Made by a program: the position numbers and the translations under genes. This document shows, in pieces, positions 54,839 to 63,975 of a DNA stretch of 64,000 nt. The notes beneath the pieces are model-generated. The model had not been told where the DNA came from and searched no databases. It worked only from the letters and a program-made list of their open reading frames with translations. The DNA lies in the NCBI GenBank assembly GCA_965221445.1, contig CBDCSF010000013.1, forward strand, positions 372,001-436,000. Direction: 5' to 3'. Position 1 is the first letter of the stretch; each line of letters opens with the position of its first letter. This DNA comes from MPNP01 sp965221445 (GTDB lineage Bacteria; Pseudomonadota; Alphaproteobacteria; Rhodobacterales; Rhodobacteraceae).

Positions 54839-55888
54839 TCAGATATTATCTACCGAAACGATGTTGCCATTGATACATGCCTTCTGTATAGCTTCGATAA
54901 CCTGCAATGTACGCAAACCTTCCCGGCCAGAAACCAACGGGGAGGCTACCCCTCTTATAACGTCTGCAAAATGGGACACCTGATTAACCAGAGGGTCCGA
55001 TGTCTCTCTGGTCAGAGTTGTTGCCGAGATCGGTGTCCACCAGTCTCTTAGACAATCCTTATGTGTCCAAAGTCGTAATTCTGGCAAAGAAAGTGAACCA
55101 TGTGATCCTCCAATAAGAATACTACTTTCGTTTGTTGGGGGATAAATTGGATATTCACGTGAAGTCAGTTCCCAGCTCCATGGGGAAACAATACTGTCAG
55201 ATACAGTAATTGTACCAATCGCACCATTCCTGAAATTCAAAACGGCAGCAGCGACATCTTCATTTTCAAATCCCCGTTCTGAGGGTGTGGATTGACCTTG
55301 AACCGTATTGATTTCTCCACAAAGATAACGTATGAGGTCGATATCATGTACGAGGTTGACCGAAATTGGTCCTGCACCGATTTTCTTTCGCCATGGAGCA
55401 TCTTCAAAATATTTGTCCGGTTTGTAAAACCAGGTGTTCACATGGACGGCACGTATTTTTCCAATTTCTCCCTTGGCAATTACATCCTTGGCCTTGCGAA
55501 TCAGGGGATTGTATCTCCGATGATGTCCCACCAGCAAACCGACCCCAACCTCTTCGGCTGCCCGAACCAATTTAACCGAATCACTAGACGTTGTTCCCAA
55601 TGGTTTTTCAACCAAAACGGGACAGCCATGCCCGATACAAATTAGGCCCTGATCAATATGCAATTTTGTTGGAGTCGCTAAAATGACCCCGTCGGGAGAT
55701 TGTTCAACAAACAGATCCTCCAATGTTTCAAGATACGGTAAATTACGGTCTTGGGCAAAGTTCCGGCCAGCTTCATCGGGATCAACTATGGCACAGAGTG
55801 AAACTCCCGGCAGTCGGTTAATCGCATCTGCATGACGTCTGCCAACCAGACCAATTCCTGCTATTGCAATGCGTATATTTTCTGACAA
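54839..55888 (-). CDS. Gfo/Idh/MocA-family oxidoreductase
   Basis: 349 residues, complete. IAIAGIGLVGRRHADAINRL (Rossmann), VILATPTKLHIDQGLICIGHGCPVLVEKPLG (active-site Lys), and the C-terminal VNLVHDIDLIRYLCGE (substrate His and Asp). The first gene of the minus-strand cluster, separated from dctP by about 120 bases. Third member of the family here. Confidence 0.88.
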   Translation of the reverse strand: MSENIRIAIAGIGLVGRRHADAINRLPGVSLCAIVDPDEAGRNFAQDRNLPYLETLEDLFVEQSPDGVILATPTKLHIDQGLICIGHGCPVLVEKPLGTTSSDSVKLVRAAEEVGVGLLVGHHRRYNPLIRKAKDVIAKGEIGKIRAVHVNTWFYKPDKYFEDAPWRKKIGAGPISVNLVHDIDLIRYLCGEINTVQGQSTPSERGFENEDVAAAVLNFRNGAIGTITVSDSIVSPWSWELTSREYPIYPPTNESSILIGGSHGSLSLPELRLWTHKDCLRDWWTPISATTLTRETSDPLVNQVSHFADVIRGVASPLVSGREGLRTLQVIEAIQKACINGNIVSVDNI

Positions 55889-56090
55889 ATCTACATTCCT
55901 GGTACAAAACTACAACAACCCAAAGCTGATTCAGTTATGGATAGATGCAAAAGTAAACTATTATATATCTGATTTATTACAAAATAACGGATATTACCAG
56001 ATTTAGCATACATATTTTTTTGTAATTGCACCCGTTACAATCTGGAGACAAAAAACCAAAATACAAATTAAATATTGAAAATTCAGGTTG
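55889..56090. other. AT-rich intergenic region upstream of the catabolic cluster
   Basis: About 200 bases between the first cluster gene (start at 55888, minus strand) and the end of the M48 gene. It should carry the cluster promoter. TATCTGAT recurs here and at 54791, but no clear -35/-10 pair stands out. Confidence 0.4.
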
Positions 56091-56813
56091 TTAAAATCCG
56101 GTTGCTATCAGGGGTTCTCCGGATCTGGCATCCTGTATCGCTGAAACCAAATGGGCCACGCGGTAATTCTCGCTCGGATGTGTTTGCAGAAAACCAACTG
56201 AATATAACCCAAGCCCAACTTGTCTTGCTCTTTCACGAATTGCCCTTACAAGAAAATCTTGCATTTCTTCCGGTCGGTACCCGGCTCTTCGCAAAATATA
56301 AATTGCTACACGGTCTGCTTCCTGTTCCATGTCTGGACTATAGGCGGCAGCACCATAATCTGCCCATCTCTGAGTGCTTTGGGGTAATGCCCCGTCAGGT
56401 ACCAATGCCAGAGCAATACCGTGTCCAATCAGCGCGTTTAGTAGTGTTTTGTCAACATGCACAAGCATCACATGAGCAAATTCGTGAGCCAGTACCGCAA
56501 CAACCTCATCATCTGAACCGGAATAATGTATCAAACCACCATTAACATGAATTTCGTTGTATTGGTCAGCAGCAGCATTGATTAGTGGATTGTCCTGATG
56601 TACATGGATTTGCGCATTTAGTACCAAATTACATTGATATCGCGGCTGTTGCAGTACTTGGCAAACAGCGTACCTGCCAGCCCTTATCCTGGGTGCAACT
56701 CTATCTACAGCCACCTGCATATGAAAGGGATGGATGTTCCGTAGCGGTGACAAATAAGTTTCAAGCACAAAACGGGTTGCCTCCCTATGCTGTTCCTGAC
56801 TGGGTTCATCAAT
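56091..56813 (-). pseudogene. M48-family zinc metalloprotease, probably with a broken N-terminus
   Basis: From a GTG at 56768 the frame gives 225 residues with the zinc motif HEFAHVMLVH and the third-ligand segment MEQEADRVAIYIL, as in M48 peptidases. There is no signal peptide in this frame and an in-frame TGA at 56814-56816. In another frame a strong GGGGAGG site precedes a GTG at 56883 that starts a signal-like peptide (MKTLTKLIFLFSGTIV) ending at a TGA at 56818-56820. The two pieces look like one exported protease split by at least two changes. Alternatively the GTG at 56768 yields a shorter cytosolic protein. Confidence 0.65.
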
Positions 56814-56984
56814 TCAATCACCAGCATGCATCCGGAACTATTGTTCCCGAAAATAAAAATATAAGTTTGGTTAAAGTTTTCACTGATTTTCCTCCCCTGT
56901 TCTCATTGCAATATTTTTGATGTTATTCTTTAATTGACCTCCCTGTGGGTTTAATCATGCAACTGACATGACAAAAAACCACAA

Positions 56985-58010
56985 TTATATTTGGTTATTT
57001 CTGTTCCTGAATTTCAATTTCAACCGTTCATTCATTTGCTTGTCTGCTTCAACAGTCCCATCATGAAAAGTACCAAACCACTTATCGAAAGGAAATATCC
57101 CATCCGAATAATTGACTTCAAAATATTTATGGTGGAGATAATGGGCAAAACAATGGGTATCAATTGCTCCCTTTCCTTCAATGACGATCTTGTCAAATCC
57201 GGTATGGTCAGGTCCTGGCGATAAAGCTGCGTGAAATAGCTGGTTTAAAACATGAATTGGATGTGAGGGGATGATCCAGTGGATAAATATACTTGAAAAA
57301 TAGATCAGGTGCTCGACCGGATGCATTGAAAGACCGGACCACGGGCCAGGATTTGAATTCGCATGGTGAACTTTATGAACTGTTCGATACAGGGGTGGCC
57401 AGTGTATAAGTCGATGAATACAGTAGAAGTGAAATTCCCTGATCATGGGTATCAAAAGTAACATTCCAATAAAAAGGATCGGGTTTTCACTGAAACTTAA
57501 ATGAGGAATATACCCATTTGCCATCATCCAGAAGGTCAGAATTTCATACCCTGACCAGATCGGCAATCCACTGGCAAAACACCATGTCAGATTATCCTTG
57601 ATTTGACTTCGGAACAAAAAGGCAGACCCATCTGTTTCCAGCCATGATGGATTGTACTTGAATTCCTTTCCTTGACGCTTTTTTACGTAAAGATGAAGAT
57701 GAAATGCTCCAAACCAGGCAATCATCAAACCGGCATTTCTCAGAATGATCTGTATGATCCAACCAGGTTCAAAGGTTTTCATGGTCTCAAGTGGTGGGGT
57801 AAGTATCAGCCAAACTGCCAGGCTGATCAAAAAAAAGATGATATTCCAGGGAAAGAGATATCCTGGATATCCAAATATCCACTTAAACAACCTGACAGGT
57901 TTTATTGGCCAAGTGAACAAGGGAGCATATGTTACCTTTTCAAAAGGTCTCCAGTGCCCTCTTCTATCTCTTTGACCAAATTCTTCTTCTGATATTTCAA
58001 AATCTTTCAC
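56985..58010 (-). CDS. Sterol desaturase/fatty acid hydroxylase family membrane protein
   Basis: 341 residues with about four membrane segments. The di-iron histidine clusters are visible: HFYCIHRLIH (HxxxH type), HKVHHANSN (HxxHH) and a C-terminal HYLHHKYFEVNY. Members hydroxylate or desaturate sterols, carotenoids or lipids using O2. No neighbour hints at the substrate; the downstream pca operon is divergent. Confidence 0.88.
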   Translation of the reverse strand: MKDFEISEEEFGQRDRRGHWRPFEKVTYAPLFTWPIKPVRLFKWIFGYPGYLFPWNIIFFLISLAVWLILTPPLETMKTFEPGWIIQIILRNAGLMIAWFGAFHLHLYVKKRQGKEFKYNPSWLETDGSAFLFRSQIKDNLTWCFASGLPIWSGYEILTFWMMANGYIPHLSFSENPILFIGMLLLIPMIREFHFYCIHRLIHWPPLYRTVHKVHHANSNPGPWSGLSMHPVEHLIYFSSIFIHWIIPSHPIHVLNQLFHAALSPGPDHTGFDKIVIEGKGAIDTHCFAHYLHHKYFEVNYSDGIFPFDKWFGTFHDGTVEADKQMNERLKLKFRNRNNQI

Positions 58011-58158
58011 TGCTGAAAATTCTCTACTTAATTTTGGTATTTACAAATGGGAATTCTTTTGGGTCTCAATTGCAAGCTTTTTTTTATTGTAATCACTTTT
58101 TTATTAAAACATACTCATCTCCTCATATCAAACGGTCGTATTAGAGTGTCCGGGTTGA

Positions 58159-58194
58159 GTGTCATTAGACTGCATTTCTCTCTATGCAGGACAC
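58159..58194. promoter_or_regulatory. Bulged hairpin/inverted repeat upstream of pca
   Basis: GTGTC (58159-58163) plus CTGCAT (58170-58175) pair with ATGCAG (58184-58189) plus GACAC (58190-58194): eleven pairs with a six-base bulge and an eight-base loop. It lies before the candidate promoter, where an activator or repressor could bind. Confidence 0.45.
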
Positions 58195-58207
58195 CACTTT
58201 AACAAAA

Positions 58208-58236
58208 TTGTCAAATTGGGGAAAAATCCCTAATAA
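58208..58236 (+). promoter_or_regulatory. Candidate pca operon promoter
   Basis: TTGTCA at 58208-58213 and TAATAA at 58231-58236 with a 17-base spacer, about 70 bases before the pcaC start. Confidence 0.45.
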
Positions 58237-58305
58237 GAAAAGTCCTAACGGAAATTATAATTTCTGAAAAAAGTTGGTAATTGATTGTAAATTTTGGTGG
58301 TATTT

Positions 58306-58707
58306 TTGACTTCTGGTTCAGAACAAGAAAAAAACATTAACCCATTGGGAAACTCCACTAGAAGGAAAGTTCTAGGCGATGCCCATGTTGATAGGGCCAA
58401 CAAAATAACAACAGAATTTGATGCCCCTTTCCAAGAGTTGATTACCAGTGCCGCTTGGGAAAAGGTTTGGTCACGACCACAAATAACTCTTCGGGAGAGA
58501 TCAATGCTAACTTTGGCCTTGTTGGCTGCCCTTGGTCATGAAGAAGAGTTTGCAATGCATCTGAAAGCAACTGCCAATACTGGTGCTTCCAGGGAGGATA
58601 TTTCGGAAGTACTGTTGCATGTAGCCATTTATGCAGGAGTCCCTGCTGCCAATTCGGCCTATAAAATAGCCAAAAACACTTTAAAAGAAATGGAAACAGG
58701 GAGTTAG
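58306..58707 (+). CDS. pcaC: 4-carboxymuconolactone decarboxylase
   Basis: Decarboxylates 4-carboxymuconolactone to the enol-lactone in protocatechuate degradation. About 133 residues of the small CMD fold: RRKVLGDAHVDRA near the N-terminus, PQITLRERSMLTLALLAALGHEEEFAMHLKATANTGASREDISEVLLHVAIYAGVPAA in the core. TTG at 58306 (after GGTGGT) is preferred; a TTG at 58294 would add four residues. Opens the pca operon; pcaH follows two bases later. Confidence 0.93.
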   Translation: MTSGSEQEKNINPLGNSTRRKVLGDAHVDRANKITTEFDAPFQELITSAAWEKVWSRPQITLRERSMLTLALLAALGHEEEFAMHLKATANTGASREDISEVLLHVAIYAGVPAANSAYKIAKNTLKEMETGS

Positions 58708-58709
58708 CC

Positions 58710-59450
58710 TTGACCAAGACTATTCCTCCTTCAGGAGGTTTCTTTCCTCGAAACTTTAAGATACATCCTCCTGCTTATGCCCCGGATTATAAAAGTAGCG
58801 TTGTCCGGTCGCCCAAACTCGCCCTTATATCCATAGGCAATGGGCTGTCTGAAATCACTGGTCCGGTTTTCGGTCATGAAGACCTCGGTCCCACTGATAA
58901 TGACCTGATTTTAAACTATTCGGTAAAGGGTGAATCACCCATAGGGGAAAGAATAATTGTCTATGGCAAGCTACTTGATGAACGAGGAAAGGGTGTTGAG
59001 GGAGCGTTAATTGAAATTTGGCAAGCCAATTCGGCCGGTCGTTATAGACATCCCAATGACAAGTATTTAGGACCGTTAGATCCTAATTTCGGTGGGTGCG
59101 GGAGAACCATTACCGGAGAAGGTGGTAGTTACGAATTCAGGACTATTAAGCCCGGTCCCTACCCTTGGCCCAACGGTATCAATGACTGGCGGCCATCCCA
59201 CATACATTTTTCCCTTTTTGGACCAGGTTTTGCCCAAAGGCTCATTACCCAGATGTATTTTGAAGGTGATCCGCTGATTGAGATTTGTCCTATTGTAAAT
59301 ACTATCCCTGACAAGGGAGCAATTAACCTTTTGATCGCACGCCTGGATATGGCAAACACGATTCCTATGGATGCACGTGCTTATGAATTTAACATCGTTC
59401 TTAGAGGTAGAAGATCTACTCTTTTTGAAAATCGCCCGGAAGGGAATTAG
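58710..59450 (+). CDS. pcaH: Protocatechuate 3,4-dioxygenase, beta subunit
   Basis: Ring-cleaving non-heme Fe(III) dioxygenase subunit that carries the iron. 246 residues. LIEIWQANSAGRYRHPND, GCGRTITGEGGSYEFRTIKPGPYPWPN and WRPSHIHFSLFG hold the Tyr/Tyr/His/His ligand set. The N-terminal HPPAYAPDYKSSVVRSP is characteristic for beta chains. TTG start. Forms an alpha-beta enzyme with the next gene, which begins directly after its stop. Confidence 0.95.
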   Translation: MTKTIPPSGGFFPRNFKIHPPAYAPDYKSSVVRSPKLALISIGNGLSEITGPVFGHEDLGPTDNDLILNYSVKGESPIGERIIVYGKLLDERGKGVEGALIEIWQANSAGRYRHPNDKYLGPLDPNFGGCGRTITGEGGSYEFRTIKPGPYPWPNGINDWRPSHIHFSLFGPGFAQRLITQMYFEGDPLIEICPIVNTIPDKGAINLLIARLDMANTIPMDARAYEFNIVLRGRRSTLFENRPEGN

Positions 59451-60074
59451 ATGACCAGTTCACCACAAATACTCAAGGAACTTCCCTCACAAACCGCCGG
59501 ACCTTATGTTCATATCGGTTGTGTACCGAAGACAGCTGGTTTGGACTCTATCTATGGTGGGAATCATTTGGGGTCCAAAATGGTTAATGACAAAACCCTG
59601 GGGACCAGAATTTCATTTGGTGGGAAAATTTATGATGGTACCGGTACCCCAATCAAGGATGGTATTATCGAAGTTTGGCAACCGGATTCCCAAGGTTATT
59701 TCAGCAGTCCGGAAGAAAAACGGGGAAAAGCAGATCCAAATTTTAAAGGCTGGGGAAGGCAACCAACAGACAGATTTACAGGTGAGTTTCATTTTGAAAC
59801 AATTAAACCCGGTAAAATACCTTATATGTCCACTGATAAGTTTCAGGCACCATTTTTAAGTATTTGGATTGCCGCCAGAGGCGTCAATCTGGGTTTGCAT
59901 ACCAGAATGTATTTTCCCGAAGAGGTTGAAGAAAATGCCCAAGATCCCATATTAAGCCGCCTGGAACACCAAAATAGAACACATACCCTGATTGCAAAGC
60001 CCCTGTCTGAAAACAAGTATCATTTTGATATTGTTCTACAAGGTGAAAATGAAACAGTTTTTTTTGACGTTTAA
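59451..60074 (+). CDS. pcaG: Protocatechuate 3,4-dioxygenase, alpha subunit
   Basis: 207 residues, homologous to the beta chain but without the full iron ligand set, as usual. PSQTAGPYVHIGCVP near the N-terminus, DGIIEVWQPDSQGYFSSPEE, GWGRQPTDRFTGEFHFETIKPGKIPY and the C-terminal LIAKPLSENKYHFDIVLQGENETVFFD are family segments. ATG immediately after the pcaH stop. Confidence 0.94.
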   Translation: MTSSPQILKELPSQTAGPYVHIGCVPKTAGLDSIYGGNHLGSKMVNDKTLGTRISFGGKIYDGTGTPIKDGIIEVWQPDSQGYFSSPEEKRGKADPNFKGWGRQPTDRFTGEFHFETIKPGKIPYMSTDKFQAPFLSIWIAARGVNLGLHTRMYFPEEVEENAQDPILSRLEHQNRTHTLIAKPLSENKYHFDIVLQGENETVFFDV

Positions 60075-60089
60075 ACTCCTCCTTTTCCT

Positions 60090-60938
60090 ATGACAAAATT
60101 CCAACCCCTATCGGAAGCCATAGCAGAAAATGTTTTCTCAGGATCCTTTGTTGTCTTTGAGGGTTTTACCCACCTCATTCCTTATGCGGCTGCCCATGAA
60201 ACAATCCGGTGCGGTATAAAGGATCTGACTCTGGCCAGAATGACTCCTGATGTAATTTATGACCAGATGATCGGCATGGGTATGGTCAAGAAATTAATAT
60301 TCTCCTACGCTGGTAATCCAGGAGTTGGATTACTTAGACGATTAAGGGATGCAGTAGAAAACGAATGGCCTACACCAATTAAAATTGAAGAACATTCGCA
60401 TGCTGCAATGGCCAATTCCTATGAAGCTGGTGCCTCGAATTTGCCGCTGGCAATTTTCAGGGGATATCAGGGAGCAGGTTTAAAACATGTCAATTCGAAA
60501 ATTAAATCCATAGAGTGCCCTTTCACAGGAGAGTCTTTGGCTGCAATCCCTGCCCTTAGACCTGATGTGGCAGTAATTCATGCCCAAAAAGCTGACAGCA
60601 GGGGAAACGTGCTGGTGGAGGGAATAATCGGTGTCCAGAAACAGGCCGTTTTGTGTGCGAAAAGAGCAATCGTTACTGTTGAGGAAACAGTACCGGAATT
60701 AAATACACATCCCAATGCCTGTATTATTCCTTCCTGGGCAATTACTTCAATTTCGGTAGTACCTGGTGGTGCGCATCCTTCCTACACGCAAGGGTACTAT
60801 GCAAGGGATAACTCCGCTTATTTGGAATGGGATAAGATAGCAAGTGATAGAAATACCTTTAATGAATGGATGCAATCCAATGTCCTTGAGCAAGGACCAG
60901 AAATTTTTCATTCACGAGTTAAGCATTTAAGGGAATAA
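60090..60938 (+). CDS. pcaI: 3-oxoadipate CoA-transferase, subunit A
   Basis: 282 residues, family I CoA-transferase of the larger (glutaconate-CoA-transferase-like) subtype. EGFTHLIPYAAAHETIR, LTLARMTPDVIYDQMIG, FSYAGNPGVGLLRRLRDAVE and DVAVIHAQKADSRGNVLVEGIIG. The assignment to 3-oxoadipate rests on its place between pcaG and pcaF. Alphaproteobacterial pca operons often use this subtype in place of the smaller E. coli-like PcaIJ. Confidence 0.86.
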   Translation: MTKFQPLSEAIAENVFSGSFVVFEGFTHLIPYAAAHETIRCGIKDLTLARMTPDVIYDQMIGMGMVKKLIFSYAGNPGVGLLRRLRDAVENEWPTPIKIEEHSHAAMANSYEAGASNLPLAIFRGYQGAGLKHVNSKIKSIECPFTGESLAAIPALRPDVAVIHAQKADSRGNVLVEGIIGVQKQAVLCAKRAIVTVEETVPELNTHPNACIIPSWAITSISVVPGGAHPSYTQGYYARDNSAYLEWDKIASDRNTFNEWMQSNVLEQGPEIFHSRVKHLRE

Positions 60939-60939
60939 A

Positions 60940-61719
60940 ATGGAATATTCATCATATGAAATCATGGTTGTTTCGGCCGCCAGATTCCTGAAAAATGATG
61001 ATGTATGTTTCGTTGGTATTGGTGCTCCCTCAGCAGCTTGTAACCTTGCCAAATTAACCAACGCACCTGATATCACGCTGATTTATGAATCTGGTACCAT
61101 AGGAACCGCACCTGAGGTTTTACCGTTATCAATTGGAGATGGAGAACTGTGCAGTACTGCCCTTACCACCGTATCGGGTGTAGAAATGTTCAACTATTGG
61201 CTTCAGGGAGGTCGGATAACAGTTGGATTTCTTGGGGCAGCCCAATTGGACAGATTTGGTAATATAAATACTACAGTGATTGGAAGTTACGATAAACCGA
61301 AAGTCAGGTTACCCGGTGGTGGTGGTGCACCGGAGATTGCTTCCCATTCCCAAAAGGTTTATATCATAATGAAGCAGTCACCGCGAAGTTTTGTTAGCAA
61401 GATTGATTTCTTTACCTCTTATGGATTTGGTAGTGGGTACTCAGAGAGAAGTGATAATGGGATAACAACTAAAGGTCCACAATTGCTTGTTACTGACAAA
61501 GCCATTTGGAAACCTGACCCAACTTCGAAAGAATTACAGGTTGTAGCCTTGAATCCAGGAGTTACCAAGGAAGAAATGCAGGATAGTGTCGGTTGGCCTA
61601 TAAACTATGCTGAAAGCCTGGAGGAAAATACCCCACCTACCGAACAGGAGCTTGATGTGTTAAGAGACCTGCAAGAACGAACGAAATTGGCTCATGATAA
61701 ATCGGGAAGCATCAGTTAG
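60940..61719 (+). CDS. pcaJ: 3-oxoadipate CoA-transferase, subunit B
   Basis: 259 residues, second subunit of the same CoA-transferase. VCFVGIGAPSAACNLAKLTNAPDITLIYESGTIG contains the catalytic Glu region (ESG); GRITVGFLGAAQLDRFGNINTTVIG and RLPGGGGAPEIASHSQKVYIIM are subunit-B landmarks. One base after subunit A, and its stop shares a base with the pcaF GTG. Confidence 0.87.
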   Translation: MEYSSYEIMVVSAARFLKNDDVCFVGIGAPSAACNLAKLTNAPDITLIYESGTIGTAPEVLPLSIGDGELCSTALTTVSGVEMFNYWLQGGRITVGFLGAAQLDRFGNINTTVIGSYDKPKVRLPGGGGAPEIASHSQKVYIIMKQSPRSFVSKIDFFTSYGFGSGYSERSDNGITTKGPQLLVTDKAIWKPDPTSKELQVVALNPGVTKEEMQDSVGWPINYAESLEENTPPTEQELDVLRDLQERTKLAHDKSGSIS

Positions 61720-62921
61720 TGGCCGAAGTATTTATTTGTTCCTATTACCGGACACCGATTGGAAGGTTTGGTGGAGGTTTGTCTTCAGTCCGGCCGGACG
61801 ATCTTTGTGCGATTACACTTAAACAGATTTTGGAGAAAAATCCATCCCTTGATCCCTCACGTATAGATGAAGTTATAATTGGATGTGCTAATCAAGCGGG
61901 AGAAGACAATCGAAATGTCGCTCGAATGGCAATCCTACTTGGAGGATACCCCCATACGGTACCTGGTTGTACCATCAACAGGTTGTGTGGTTCCGGAATG
62001 GATGCAATTCTTATAGGTGCCAGACAAATCAAGGCAGATGAAGCCGATCTGGTTGTTGCTGGTGGTACAGAAAGTATGTCGCGGGCGCCTTTTGTTTTAC
62101 CCAAAGCGACGCAAGGCTTTTCTCGAAGCGCAGAAATTTATGATACAACAATCGGGTGGCGGTTTGTCAATCCTGTCATGAAAAAACTTTATGGGACCGA
62201 TTCAATGCCTGAAACAGCCGAGAATGTTGCGAGTGATTTTGGTATCTCCAGACAGGATCAAGATTTGTTTGCCCTTTGGTCTCAACAAAAAGCCTCGCAA
62301 TCTGGTAGAAAGGTTTATCTTCAGGAAGAGAAAATTCCTATCTCGGTGCCTCAAAGAAAAGGTGACCCTGTCGTGGTTGTTCAGGATGAACATCCAAGAC
62401 AGACATCTCTAGAGAAGTTATCCACACTTCCTACTCCATTCCGTGCAAACGGTACGGTAACCGCTGGCAATTCTTCAGGTGTGAATGACGGTGCTGCTGC
62501 ACTATTGCTTGCTTCTGAAAAAGCAATAAATGAATTTAGTTTAAATCCAATTGCCCGGATTGTGGGAGGCTCTACTGTAGGAGTCAAGCCTAGAATAATG
62601 GGGATTGGACCTGCCCATGCGATTAATAAGCTCTGCGAACAAATAAACCTGAACTTGGAAGCGTTTGATGTTATTGAGATCAATGAGGCCTTTGCAAGTC
62701 AAAGTTTGGCAACAACGAGGATACTGAACCTTGACGATAATGATGTTAGGGTAAACCCAAATGGGGGTGCGATTGCATACGGCCATCCCCTTGGGATGTC
62801 TGGGGCTCGAATAACAGGTCTGGCTGCCTTGGAAATGTTTCACCAAAAGAAGAGAAATGCCCTGGCTGCCATGTGCATAGGTGTAGGCCAAGGCATAGCT
62901 GTGGCTCTTACGGCGGTTTAG
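61719..62921 (+). CDS. pcaF: 3-oxoadipyl-CoA thiolase
   Basis: Cleaves 3-oxoadipyl-CoA to succinyl-CoA and acetyl-CoA. 400 residues, type II thiolase. Active-site Cys in TINRLCGSGMDAI, His in GGAIAYGHPLGMSGAR, second Cys in ALAAMCIGVGQGIAV. Context fixes the substrate; sequence alone says acetyl-CoA acyltransferase. GTG start. Confidence 0.92.
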   Translation: MAEVFICSYYRTPIGRFGGGLSSVRPDDLCAITLKQILEKNPSLDPSRIDEVIIGCANQAGEDNRNVARMAILLGGYPHTVPGCTINRLCGSGMDAILIGARQIKADEADLVVAGGTESMSRAPFVLPKATQGFSRSAEIYDTTIGWRFVNPVMKKLYGTDSMPETAENVASDFGISRQDQDLFALWSQQKASQSGRKVYLQEEKIPISVPQRKGDPVVVVQDEHPRQTSLEKLSTLPTPFRANGTVTAGNSSGVNDGAAALLLASEKAINEFSLNPIARIVGGSTVGVKPRIMGIGPAHAINKLCEQINLNLEAFDVIEINEAFASQSLATTRILNLDDNDVRVNPNGGAIAYGHPLGMSGARITGLAALEMFHQKKRNALAAMCIGVGQGIAVALTAV

Positions 62922-62922
62922 A

Positions 62923-63975
62923 ATGGTTCATCATCCATATAATCAAGGTTTGTTGAAAGAGTTTCTTGGTGAACCGGAAGCAGAATCTTTGTTTTCAACC
63001 GAGAGAATGCTGGACAATTTCAATAAATTTGAAATTGCCTTGACCTGGGCCTTGTACCAGACAGGAAAAATATCAAAGCAAAGCCATGAAAAAATCATTT
63101 CTGCTATTTCAGATTACGAACCAGACCTTAAGGAATTGACAAGTGAAACTCGAAAGGATGGTGTTCCAGTCCCCGGATACGTTCGTCAACTGAAGGGAAA
63201 GATTGGTGCCCCCTTTGCAACAGATTTTCATTTTGGTACAACAAGCCAGGATCTGATTGATACTTCTCTTGTAATGATACTGTCTGATTTATCTAAAATA
63301 TATCTTGATGAAATCAAAGCAATACTTGTCTTGCTAAAAACACTTGAAAAAAGATTTGGAGCTAAGCCTTTACAAGGCTATACCCGTATGCAGCCCGCAA
63401 AACTCATTTCAGTAAGTGACAGAATAATTTCATGGAGAGAGCCTCTCATGAAATTGAAAACTCATCTAGCTGATGTAGAAAAAAATTGTAGAATACTTCA
63501 ATTGGCAGGCCCTGTTGGTAATAGGGCCGACTGGGGCAATGAAGCCTTAGAAATCCCAAGGCTGGTAGCTGAGGAACTTGGTTTGGAAATTTCAAAATAT
63601 GGGTGGCAAACCGATAGAATCATTTTTTGTAGATACTCAGATTGGTGTAGCCACCTTGTAGGTGTATTGGCTAAAATTGGTAAAGATCTTTCCCTGATGG
63701 CCCAGATGGAACAGGTTACATTCACGGGAGGTGGAACCTCTTCAGCAATGCCCCACAAATCGAATCCGGTTGAACCTGAACTGTTGGTGACTTTGGGGCA
63801 TTATGTTCCCTTGCTGGTAGCAGGAATGCACCAGGCACTCATGCATGAGCAGGAAAGATCGGGGTCCATGTGGACTCTTGAATGGATTTCTTTTCCCCAA
63901 ATCTGTACGCTAACTTCAAAAGGTTTGAAGATTTCAAGAACATTTCTCGAATCAATTACGCATCTAGGCGATTAA
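62923..63975 (+). CDS. pcaB: 3-carboxy-cis,cis-muconate cycloisomerase
   Basis: Lactonises carboxymuconate after ring cleavage. 350 residues of the fumarase/aspartase superfamily: FHFGTTSQDLIDTSLVM, LQGYTRMQPAKLISVSDRI and the superfamily signature GGGTSSAMPHKSNPVEPE. This short form (about 350) occurs in alphaproteobacteria; many PcaB are near 450. Stop overlaps the next gene's ATG as TAATG. Confidence 0.92.
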   Translation: MVHHPYNQGLLKEFLGEPEAESLFSTERMLDNFNKFEIALTWALYQTGKISKQSHEKIISAISDYEPDLKELTSETRKDGVPVPGYVRQLKGKIGAPFATDFHFGTTSQDLIDTSLVMILSDLSKIYLDEIKAILVLLKTLEKRFGAKPLQGYTRMQPAKLISVSDRIISWREPLMKLKTHLADVEKNCRILQLAGPVGNRADWGNEALEIPRLVAEELGLEISKYGWQTDRIIFCRYSDWCSHLVGVLAKIGKDLSLMAQMEQVTFTGGGTSSAMPHKSNPVEPELLVTLGHYVPLLVAGMHQALMHEQERSGSMWTLEWISFPQICTLTSKGLKISRTFLESITHLGD

